From an uncultured Devosia sp. (GTDB lineage: Bacteria > Pseudomonadota > Alphaproteobacteria > Rhizobiales > Devosiaceae), in the NCBI GenBank assembly GCA_946480655.1, contig CAMLKN010000095.1, forward strand, positions 1-8,352: 8,352 bases of DNA. The letters are read 5' to 3'. Below the pieces are notes generated by a model. The model was not told the origin of the DNA and did no database searches. It was given only the letters and a program-made list of their open reading frames with translations. Made by a program: the position numbers and the translations under genes. How positions within the stretch are numbered: the first letter of the stretch is position 1; the number at the start of each line of letters is the position of its first letter. Below are positions 1 to 6,523 of this stretch, piece by piece.

Positions 1-1694
1 CCTGCCGCGACTGGTTCCAGCTCTGCCTCAAGGAAGGCCTGACCGTCTTCCGCGACCAGGAATTCACCTCCGACGAGCGCAGCCGCCCGGTGCAGCGCAT
101 CCATGATGTGCAGAACCTGCGCACCAGCCAGTTCCCCGAGGACGGCGGTCCCCTCGCCCACCCGCCGCGGCCCGACAGCTTCCGCGAGATCAACAACTTC
201 TACACGACCACGGTCTATGAGAAGGGCGCCGAAATCGTTCGCATGCTGGCGACGCTCCTGGGCGAGGCCGGCTTCCGCAAGGCCATGGATCTCTATTTCG
301 AGCGCCATGATGGGGACGCCACGACCATCGAAGCCTTCATCAAGGTGTTCGAGGATTCCTCGGGCCGCGACCTCAGCCAGTTCGCCACCTGGTACCTGCA
401 GGCCGGCACGCCGCAGATCACCGTGTCCGACAGCTATGACGCCGCCAGCCAGACCTATACCCTGACCCTCAGCCAGAAGGTCGACCCGACCCCCGGCGAA
501 CCCACCAAGAAGCCGCTGCTGATCCCGGTACGCTTCGGCCTCATCGGGCCCAATGGCAGCCCGATGGGCTGGAGCGGCGTCTCGGGCGGGACGGTGGATG
601 GCGACCTGATCCTGCTCGACACCGACAGCGTCACGCTGACCTTCAGCGGCGTAGCGAACAAGCCGGTGCCGTCTCTGTTCCGCGGCTTCTCGGCCCCGGT
701 CAAGGTGACCTCCAATCTGGGCCAGGAGGAATTGCTGTTCCTGGCACGCCACGACAGCGACCCGTTCAACCGCTGGGATGCCCTGCAGACCGCATCGACG
801 GCGCTGATTGCCAATGCGGCGCAGGGCAAGCGGTGGTCGGACGCCGAGGTCGACGCTCTCCGCCAGGCGCTGATCGACACGCTCGACAACCCCGAGCTCG
901 ACGATGCCTTCAAGGCGCAAGCCATCGACATCCCGGCCGACACCGTCGTGGGCCGTCACATCGGCAAGGACGTCAATCCCGACGCCGTGGCCGCAGCGCG
1001 TGCCGCTCTCATCCGCGCTCTGGTCGGCCCGGTCGCCGGCAAGCTCGAAGCGCTCTATGCAAGCCTTGAAGTCACCGCGCCCTACAGCCCCGATGCCGAA
1101 CAGGCTGGCCGGAGATCGTTGCGGAACGGCCTTCTCAGCCTCCTGGCCAGGGGCTCCGAGCGTGGGGCGGACCTGACGACGCGCCAGTACAACAATGCGA
1201 CCAACATGACCGACCGCTATGCGGCCATGGCCATTGCGGCGCGCAACTGGACCGAGGGCGCCCCTGCCCTGCTCGGCGATTTCCGCACCCGCTTTGCCGG
1301 CGACCCGCTGGTCTTCGACAAGTGGCTCACGGCCTCGGCGCAGGCTTCGGACGACGGCGTCATCGAACGGATGCGCGCCACCCTCGCCGCACCGGATTTC
1401 CCGCGGACCAATCCGAACCGACTGCGTTCGCTGCTCGGCAGCTTCGCCATGACCAACCCGGTTCAGTTCACCCGCCCCGACGGCATGGGCTTCCGCTTCA
1501 TCACGGAGGCCGTGGCCGAGATCGACAAGGTCAACCCGCAGGTCGCCTCGCGCATCCTGACCGGCTTCCGCATCCTGCCCACGCTCGAAGCCTCGCGCCG
1601 TACCGCCGGTCTTGAGGCCCTCAAGGCCCTCAAGGAGCAACACAAGCTCAGCCGCAATGTGGGCGAAATCCTCGACCGCATCCTCGCGGGCTGA
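1..1694 (+). CDS. pepN: Aminopeptidase N, M1 family zinc metallopeptidase (3' part; 5' end outside window)
   Basis: PepN removes N-terminal amino acids from peptides in the cytoplasm, using one zinc ion. The open frame runs from base 3 to a TGA at 1692-1694 (563 residues). It starts at a position equivalent to about residue 310 of the 870-residue E. coli enzyme and aligns from memory almost to its last residue. Visible motifs are CRDWFQLCLKEGLTVFRDQE, whose Glu (codon 33-35) is the third zinc ligand, and NNFYTTTVYEKGAE, whose second Tyr (codon 216-218) matches the catalytic Tyr381 of E. coli. A beta domain follows, then the helical C-terminal domain with the conserved NNMTD and NPNRLRSLLGSF segments. 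The HEXXH zinc motif lies just upstream of the window. The GTG at base 90 is an internal valine, not a start. No frameshift is visible. A terminator-like hairpin follows 10 bases after the stop, so this is probably the end of its transcript. Confidence 0.96.
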   Translation, partial: CRDWFQLCLKEGLTVFRDQEFTSDERSRPVQRIHDVQNLRTSQFPEDGGPLAHPPRPDSFREINNFYTTTVYEKGAEIVRMLATLLGEAGFRKAMDLYFERHDGDATTIEAFIKVFEDSSGRDLSQFATWYLQAGTPQITVSDSYDAASQTYTLTLSQKVDPTPGEPTKKPLLIPVRFGLIGPNGSPMGWSGVSGGTVDGDLILLDTDSVTLTFSGVANKPVPSLFRGFSAPVKVTSNLGQEELLFLARHDSDPFNRWDALQTASTALIANAAQGKRWSDAEVDALRQALIDTLDNPELDDAFKAQAIDIPADTVVGRHIGKDVNPDAVAAARAALIRALVGPVAGKLEALYASLEVTAPYSPDAEQAGRRSLRNGLLSLLARGSERGADLTTRQYNNATNMTDRYAAMAIAARNWTEGAPALLGDFRTRFAGDPLVFDKWLTASAQASDDGVIERMRATLAAPDFPRTNPNRLRSLLGSFAMTNPVQFTRPDGMGFRFITEAVAEIDKVNPQVASRILTGFRILPTLEASRRTAGLEALKALKEQHKLSRNVGEILDRILAG

Positions 1695-1704
1695 GGGACG
1701 GTTT

Positions 1705-1741
1705 GACGGGGGCTGGCAAAACAGCCTCCGTCCACCCCTTT
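1705..1741 (+). terminator. Terminator-like hairpin after pepN
   Basis: An 11-bp stem pairs GACGGGGGCTG (1705-1715) with CAGCCTCCGTC (1722-1732). All pairs are Watson-Crick except one G-U, and the loop is six bases, GCAAAA. It begins 10 bases after the pepN stop. The tail is CACCCCTTTA, so the T run is short (three or four). The position and stem strength fit an intrinsic terminator for pepN, but the weak T tract means termination could be partial. This is read directly from the sequence; termination itself is inferred. Confidence 0.55.
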
Positions 1742-1754
1742 AGGTCCCTCCAGA

Positions 1755-1773
1755 TGCTAACAGTCTGCTAACA
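1755..1773 (+). repeat. Direct repeat TGCTAACA x2, 11-bp period
   Basis: TGCTAACA occurs at 1755-1762 and again at 1766-1773. The start-to-start spacing of 11 bases is close to one helical turn, so a dimeric regulator could contact both copies on the same DNA face. The pair lies about 210 bases upstream of the PAS kinase start and just after the pepN terminator. The repeat is seen directly; an operator role is a guess. Confidence 0.45.
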
Positions 1774-1790
1774 AATCGGCCCCACGCGCC

Positions 1791-1811
1791 CCGGATTTGA
1801 AGGCCGGATTT
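1791..1811 (+). repeat. Direct repeat CCGGATTT x2, 13-bp period
   Basis: CCGGATTT occurs at 1791-1798 and 1804-1811, separated by GAAGG. It may be chance in such a short region, but it adds to several paired short repeats in the same gap. Confidence 0.35.
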
Positions 1812-1814
1812 TTG

Positions 1815-1829
1815 GAAGAATTTTTCTTC
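1815..1829. repeat. Perfect inverted repeat GAAGAA-TTT-TTCTTC
   Basis: GAAGAA (1815-1820) and TTCTTC (1824-1829) are perfect reverse complements around a three-base TTT centre. This AT-rich dyad stands out in a GC-rich chromosome. It could be a binding site for a dimeric regulator, since a three-base loop makes a poor RNA hairpin. No known operator is recognised. Confidence 0.45.
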
Positions 1830-1868
1830 ACCGCTAAGTGATTCAGCCGACTCCGCTTTTTCCATTTT

Positions 1869-1919
1869 GACCTGATTGGGCGCCCGAAAGGGCTCTGGAC
1901 AATCACCCGCGACCTGATT
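1869..1919 (+). repeat. Direct repeat GACCTGATT x2, 42 bp apart
   Basis: GACCTGATT is found at 1869-1877 and 1911-1919. The 42-base start-to-start distance is about four helical turns. The second copy ends 61 bases before the preferred start of the PAS kinase, in the expected promoter zone. The role as paired operator half-sites is inferred only. Confidence 0.4.
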
Positions 1920-1970
1920 CATACCTTGTTAAGGGCAAGGTTGGTTTGGGTCTAAACCCCTTTTAGGAAT

Positions 1971-1976
1971 GGAGAA
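1971..1976 (+). promoter_or_regulatory. Ribosome binding site deciding the PAS kinase start
   Basis: GGAGAA at 1971-1976 leaves six bases between GGAG and the ATG at 1981, an ideal spacing. The other in-frame ATG, at 1969, has only AGGA directly abutting it (1965-1968 reads AGGA with no spacer), and it lies on top of this ribosome binding site. This favours 1981 as the true start. Confidence 0.7.
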
Positions 1977-1980
1977 TTTC

Positions 1981-3612
1981 ATGCGGTCGTCGGATGCATC
2001 CGGCGCCGGCGCACTCGGATTCCGCGCCGGCACAAGGAATGACAGAAAGCGTCGCGGGACCCGCTCTCCTTCCGCTCTCGCCTTGCGCTTCTCGCGCACG
2101 ACGGCTGCCGTCGCGGCCACCGCTTTCCTGGCCGCCAGCCTCTTCGTCGCCTACGACATCGCGCACACCTTTGCAAACCTGCGCCAAGATCTTGCAATCA
2201 TTGGAGAATATCTGGCCACGGAGCTCGCGGGCCGCTCGCCGGAAGACGCCCAGCGCGCCATGGACGCCTCCGAAATCCTGTTTGGTGGCGTCGTCCGGGC
2301 AAGCCTGGCCGGCAGCGACACCGGTTCACCCCTCTCGCTGAGCGTCGCCGCCGGGACCCACGGCAATCTCTCACTTGCCGCCGAACCCAGCCAGGCCCTG
2401 GCCGGCATAGCCGGACGCGGGGCAGCGGCTTTCGGGCTGGCAGGTCTGCTGACCCTTGCCTCAACGCGCCGGCGCAAGGGCGACATGCCCGACCCCACGC
2501 AGCGCGACAGCTACAGCCAGCTCGCGGCCGCCATACCGATGGGCCTCGCCTGCTGGACAAGCAAGGGGGAACTCATCGTCTGCAACGACCAGTATCGCCG
2601 ACGCCTCGATATTGAAGACACCAGCCTCACCTATCACCAGGCGGTCAGCCGGCTGATTGCCGGCGGCTATATGAAGCTGGTGCGCGAGGACAGCCAGTTG
2701 CGCCAGCTGGAACTGCATTGCCAAGACGGCACCTGCCTGCAGATCGACGAGCGGCCGCTGGGTGACGGCGCCTTCATGACGCTGGTTTCCGACATCACCG
2801 AGACCAAGCGCACGGACGCGCTGCTGCATGCCATCCGCGACGAGCAACGCATGCTGGCGCGACGCTATCACGAGGAAAAGCTCAAGGCCGAAGCAGCCAG
2901 CCGGGCCAAGACCAATTTCCTTGCCCATCTCAGCCACGACATCCGCACGCCCCTCAACCACATCATCGGCTTTGCCGAACTGATGCAGCACCAGACCTAT
3001 GGGCCGCTCGGGGACGAGCGCTATGCCGACTATGTGGCGACCATCAAGGCATCCGGCCAACACCTGCTGAATTCCTTCGCGACCATTCTCGATCTTGCCG
3101 AGCTTGAAAACGGCAACAAGCCGCTCCGGCAGGATCCGGTCCTGCTCGACGAAGTGCTGAGCGTGGTTGCCCAGCGCTTCCGGGGACAAGCCCTGCGCGC
3201 TGGGATCACCCTCGAAATTGGCCCCCAGACAGGGGCGGTGCTGCGCGGCGACCGGCTCGCGTTCATCCGCATGGCCGGCAATATCATGGACAATGCAATG
3301 CGCTTCACCCAGGCCGGTGGACGGATAACCCTGGCCGGCTTTGCGGCTGACGACGGCGTCGTCATCGAGATCAGCGATACCGGCATCGGCATGAGCGAAG
3401 AGCGCCTCGCCAGCCTCAGCCAGCCCTTTGCCTTGGGGGACGCGACCTTCACCCGGGACGGCGTCGGGCCGGGGCTGGGCATTTCCATCGCCCGCGCCAT
3501 CGCCGAGCTGAGCGGCGGACGCATGGCCATCGACTCAAGTCCGGCCTTGGGCACAACGGTCGCCATCACCCTGCCGCTCGATCCCGCAGCCACGGACCTG
3601 CTTGCCGCCTAG
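1981..3612 (+). CDS. Membrane-bound PAS sensor histidine kinase, PleC/DivJ-like phosphorylation domain, orphan
   Basis: A 543-residue kinase that should autophosphorylate on His and pass phosphate to a response regulator not encoded nearby. Order of parts: a basic, Arg-rich N-terminus (1-39); a membrane segment (about 40-58); a short periplasmic region of about 80 residues; a second membrane segment (about 139-160); a PAS domain (about 178-280); a charged helical linker (about 280-310); a HisKA domain with the H box SHDIRTPLN (His319); and an ATPase domain with the N box (Asn434, Asn438), DTGIGM (Asp466) and GPGLG (496-500). The N box has Arg441 where Lys is usual. All four cysteines are in the PAS domain (191, 201, 247, 252). 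The segment after His319 (GFAELM, GPLGDERYADYV, SGQHLL) resembles PleC, DivJ and PdhS kinases. The start at 1981 is chosen from its ribosome binding site; 1969 is the alternative. The gene ends on a TAG shared with glnE. Family is sure; signal and partner are unknown. Confidence 0.92.
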   Translation: MRSSDASGAGALGFRAGTRNDRKRRGTRSPSALALRFSRTTAAVAATAFLAASLFVAYDIAHTFANLRQDLAIIGEYLATELAGRSPEDAQRAMDASEILFGGVVRASLAGSDTGSPLSLSVAAGTHGNLSLAAEPSQALAGIAGRGAAAFGLAGLLTLASTRRRKGDMPDPTQRDSYSQLAAAIPMGLACWTSKGELIVCNDQYRRRLDIEDTSLTYHQAVSRLIAGGYMKLVREDSQLRQLELHCQDGTCLQIDERPLGDGAFMTLVSDITETKRTDALLHAIRDEQRMLARRYHEEKLKAEAASRAKTNFLAHLSHDIRTPLNHIIGFAELMQHQTYGPLGDERYADYVATIKASGQHLLNSFATILDLAELENGNKPLRQDPVLLDEVLSVVAQRFRGQALRAGITLEIGPQTGAVLRGDRLAFIRMAGNIMDNAMRFTQAGGRITLAGFAADDGVVIEISDTGIGMSEERLASLSQPFALGDATFTRDGVGPGLGISIARAIAELSGGRMAIDSSPALGTTVAITLPLDPAATDLLAA

Positions 3613-6482
3613 AGACTTGCGGCCCTTGCGTACCAATCCTCGGTCGCGGCCCGCACCTCTCCCTGCATCTGGCCAATGTCCAACTCGAGCCGCCCGAAAT
3701 CGGGATAGTTGCAGAGCTGGGCCAGAAGCTCCTTGAAGGCCGGGGTCCAGGCCTCGTCCTTGAACGGACTGACCAGCGCCGAACTCATCACCTGCAGCGC
3801 CGTCGAATAGACACCATGGATTTCGGCCAGCCGCTGGCCGGTTGGCACCAGGCCAACCTCCTCCAGCCGCGCCAGCACGCGGGCCGTCGGCGCCTGCGGC
3901 AGGCCGATCCTGTCGCCTGCCACCAATTGCGCCGACTGGGCGATGAATTCGAGATCGACGAGACCCCCGGTGGCGAGCTTGAGATCGAAGGCATGGCGCG
4001 GCTTGCGCTCCTTGGCCATCAGTGCCCGCATGGAGACGACGTCCTCGATTGTCCTGGCGACATCGCGCGGGCGGGCCATCACCTCGGCGATTTCCGCATC
4101 CACCTTGCCGCCCAGCGCACCGGTCGAAGCGATCACCCGTGCGCGGCTCAATGCCAGATGCTCCCAGGTCCAGGCATTGTCCTTGTGATAGGCGCGGAAG
4201 CCGGAAAGACTGGTGGCCAGCGGCCCGGAATTGCCAGAGGGGCGCAACCGCATATCGGCCTCGTAGAGCACGCCCTCTGCCGTCGGGGCAGAGACGGCAG
4301 CGACGAGGCGCTGGGTCAGGCGGGCAAAGTAATGCGGCGTCGAGAGCTGGCGCTCGCCATCGGATTCGGTGTCCGGCGCGTCGTAGAGCAGGATGAAGTC
4401 GAGATCTGAAGTGTAGGTCATCTCCCGGCTCGCCATCTTGCCGAAAGCGAGGAGCGCCACCTCGGCACCAGGAATGCGGCCGTGGCGCGTGGCGAACTCG
4501 TCCTGCACCTTGTCGAAAAGCCGGTTGAGCAGTGTCTCGGCAAGGGCGGTGAACTGTTCCGCGGCGCCCTGCGATGTGACTGTGCCCGAGAGCAGGCCAG
4601 CGGCGACGAGGAATTTCTGCTCCTGCCCGATGATGCGGGCGCGATCGATCAGCTCTTCATAGGATCGGGCATCGGCGAGAAAGGCGTCGACCTTGGCAAC
4701 CAGCACATCGCGATGGGTCACGTCATTGGCGAAGGCCGGGTCGATGAGGGCGTCCATGACATGGGCGCGGTGGATAACAGCCTCGGACATGCGGGGCGCC
4801 GAGGCCATGAACTGGACCAATAGCGTGCGCAGCTGTTCGTGATTGCGCAGCAGCGCGAAGAGCTGAACCCCAGCCGGCAGCCGGGCCAGAAAATCGTCGA
4901 AGTGGGCCATGGCAGCGTCGGCATTGCCGGCGCGACCGAAGGTCAGCAGCAAGGCCGGCAGCAGCTCGGTCAGATGCGCGCGCGCGGCGGCGGTACGGGT
5001 TGCCGCGTAGGACCCATAGTGCCATTTGCGCACGGTGGCGATCGCCTTGGGCGCATCGGCAAAACCCATGGCGGTGAGGGTTTCGAGCGTGCCCGGATCG
5101 TCGTCGCTGCCGGTGAATACCAGATTGCCTTCGCCCGAACCCAGGGTCTCGCCCTCGGTGAAGAGCTCGGCATAGTAGCGGGCAACCCGCTCAAGTGCAG
5201 CCCGATAAGTCTTTTCGAAGGTGGCGAGGTCCGCCTCGCCCATCAGCCGGCCGATGACCGCCACCGCTTCGGGCGTATCGGGCATGATATGGGTCTGCTC
5301 GTCGCGCAGCATCTGCAACCGGTTCTCGACAGCGCGCAGGTACCAATAGGTCTCGGTCAGTTCGCGCGCCGTCTTGTCGCTGATCCAGCTGGCGGCGGCC
5401 AGCGCCGCCAGGGCCTGCGACGTCGGGCGCACGCGCAAAGCCTTGTCGCGACCGCCGGCGATCAATTGCTGGGTCTGGGTGAAGAACTCGATCTCGCGGA
5501 TACCGCCGCGGCCGAGTTTGACATTGTGGCCCTCGACGCGGATGTCGCCGACCTTCTTGGAGACGTTGATCTGGCGCTTCATCGCCTGGATGTCGGCGAT
5601 GGTGGCGAAGTCCAGGTGCTTTCGCCAGACATAGGGCGCCAGTTCCTTGAGAAAGGCTTCGCCCACCCCCTTGTCGCCGGCACAGGGTCTTGCCTTGATC
5701 CAGGCGGCGCGTTCCCAGTTCTGACCGCGCACTTCGTAATAGGCCAAAGCCGCATCGAAGGAGATGGCCACCGGGGTCGAACCGGGATCGGGCCTGAGAC
5801 GCAGGTCGGTGCGGAAGACATAGCCCCCGGCCTGCCGGTCCTCCATCAGGCCGACCAGCTTCTGCACCATGCGCGAATAGATTTTCGTGGCTTCTGACGG
5901 ATCCGCCAGGACCGGCTTTTGCGGATCGAAGAAGGCGACGATGTCGATGTCGGAGGAATAGTTGAGCTCGCGCCCGCCATGCTTGCCCAGGGCGAAGATG
6001 GCGAGGCCGGAATTGGCGGCCCGTGCCTGCTCCCGCTCCAGCACCAGTTGCCCCTTGTCGAAGGCCTGCCGCATCAGCAGGTCCATTGCCGCTTCCAAGG
6101 CCGCGTCGGCAAGATCGGACAGAGCTTCGGTGGCGCGCGCCGTGGTCCAGGCCTTGCCCGTTTCGGCGACCGCCGCAAGAAGCGCAGTGCAGCCCTTGGC
6201 GCGGCGCAACATGGCTCCCACGGTGGCCTCGTCTTCGGAGCGCCCCGCCTCCGCGACCTCCTCGATGAGCGCTGCAAAGGCCGCATCCGGCCCGGCGTCG
6301 AGCGCCGAAGCCAGCCACTCGGCGTGCTCGCGGGTCAAGTCCAGGAGATAGGGTGCCGCCTCCAGCAAGGGCCCCAGGAGCGGCGCTGCGCTCTGCAAGG
6401 CCGCCCCGTTGGGCAATTCGGCAAGAAGGGCGTCAAACCGGGGATGATCGACGGGCGGGAGGGCGGCGAGGGTCGTGCTCAT
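3609..6482 (-). CDS. glnE: Bifunctional glutamine synthetase adenylyltransferase / adenylyl-removing enzyme
   Basis: GlnE adds AMP to, or removes it from, a tyrosine of each glutamine synthetase subunit, switching ammonium assimilation down or up. It answers to PII protein and glutamine. The product is 957 residues, close to the 946 of E. coli. Two nucleotidyltransferase domains are visible. The N-terminal removase has GKHGGRELNYSSDIDIV, with metal-binding Asp178 and Asp180. The C-terminal adenylyltransferase has GKMASREMTYTSDLDFILLYD (key residues Asp693 and Asp695). A helical regulatory region lies between them. Both active sites look intact, so both activities are expected. The start is ATG at 6482. 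No good Shine-Dalgarno precedes it (CCTCAAAA), and no better in-frame start is nearby. It begins 41 bases after the upstream kinase stop, with no terminator between, so it is probably co-transcribed with the response regulator and kinase. Its TAG stop overlaps the stop of the opposing PAS kinase. Confidence 0.97.
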   Translation of the reverse strand: MSTTLAALPPVDHPRFDALLAELPNGAALQSAAPLLGPLLEAAPYLLDLTREHAEWLASALDAGPDAAFAALIEEVAEAGRSEDEATVGAMLRRAKGCTALLAAVAETGKAWTTARATEALSDLADAALEAAMDLLMRQAFDKGQLVLEREQARAANSGLAIFALGKHGGRELNYSSDIDIVAFFDPQKPVLADPSEATKIYSRMVQKLVGLMEDRQAGGYVFRTDLRLRPDPGSTPVAISFDAALAYYEVRGQNWERAAWIKARPCAGDKGVGEAFLKELAPYVWRKHLDFATIADIQAMKRQINVSKKVGDIRVEGHNVKLGRGGIREIEFFTQTQQLIAGGRDKALRVRPTSQALAALAAASWISDKTARELTETYWYLRAVENRLQMLRDEQTHIMPDTPEAVAVIGRLMGEADLATFEKTYRAALERVARYYAELFTEGETLGSGEGNLVFTGSDDDPGTLETLTAMGFADAPKAIATVRKWHYGSYAATRTAAARAHLTELLPALLLTFGRAGNADAAMAHFDDFLARLPAGVQLFALLRNHEQLRTLLVQFMASAPRMSEAVIHRAHVMDALIDPAFANDVTHRDVLVAKVDAFLADARSYEELIDRARIIGQEQKFLVAAGLLSGTVTSQGAAEQFTALAETLLNRLFDKVQDEFATRHGRIPGAEVALLAFGKMASREMTYTSDLDFILLYDAPDTESDGERQLSTPHYFARLTQRLVAAVSAPTAEGVLYEADMRLRPSGNSGPLATSLSGFRAYHKDNAWTWEHLALSRARVIASTGALGGKVDAEIAEVMARPRDVARTIEDVVSMRALMAKERKPRHAFDLKLATGGLVDLEFIAQSAQLVAGDRIGLPQAPTARVLARLEEVGLVPTGQRLAEIHGVYSTALQVMSSALVSPFKDEAWTPAFKELLAQLCNYPDFGRLELDIGQMQGEVRAATEDWYARAASL

Positions 6483-6523
6483 TTTTGAGGCATAGCGCGG
6501 CCCCGCCAGACCGGCAAGGTCGG

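Larger units (their letters stand above)
1742..1968. other. AT-rich intergenic region with short repeats upstream of the PAS kinase
   Basis: About 230 bases without a convincing gene. The region is visibly more AT-rich than its neighbours and holds T-rich runs. It contains the paired repeats listed separately, an 8-base palindrome GGGCGCCC (1878-1885) overlapping a small hairpin GCCC-GAAA-GGGC (1882-1893), and an inverted pair GGTTT (1943-1947) / AAACC (1954-1958) just before the ribosome binding site. A 60-codon minus-strand frame (1740-1922) has no recognisable content. The promoter of the downstream kinase is expected here, but no strong -35/-10 pair stands out. The best, TTGTTA (1926-1931) with TCTAAA (1951-1956), has a long 19-base spacer. 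Confidence 0.5.

Noticed and set aside
90..92. GTG as a possible start for a short pepN-like gene
   Set aside because: The frame is open to the window edge and the upstream residues (CRDWFQLCLKEGLTVF) match PepN, so this is an internal valine of a gene cut by the window.
1616..1633. Tandem 9-base repeat GGCCCTCAA x2 near the end of pepN
   Set aside because: It encodes an Ala-Leu-Lys helical repeat in the C-terminal domain, where E. coli PepN also has a similar helix; no sign of a separate function.
1867..1896. TTGACC at 1867-1872 as a -35 element
   Set aside because: At 17 bases' spacing the -10 position reads GGCTCT, which is not promoter-like; GACAAT further on is too far away.
1926..1956. 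TTAA at 1929-1932 as a CtrA-type site
   Set aside because: The matching second TTAA seven bases later is absent (GTTG instead), so the consensus is not met.
2461..3189. Minus-strand open frame of 242 codons antisense to the PAS kinase
   Set aside because: It overlaps the PAS and H-box coding region and has no recognisable domain; a composition shadow.
3604..3623. Hairpin GCCGC/GCGGC over the convergent stops as a bidirectional terminator
   Set aside because: Only five base pairs with a ten-base loop and no T run on either side; too weak to call.
4839..5897. Plus-strand open frame of 352 codons antisense to glnE
   Set aside because: It lies wholly inside glnE, whose frame has clear family motifs throughout. 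No ribosome binding site or recognisable protein features were seen.
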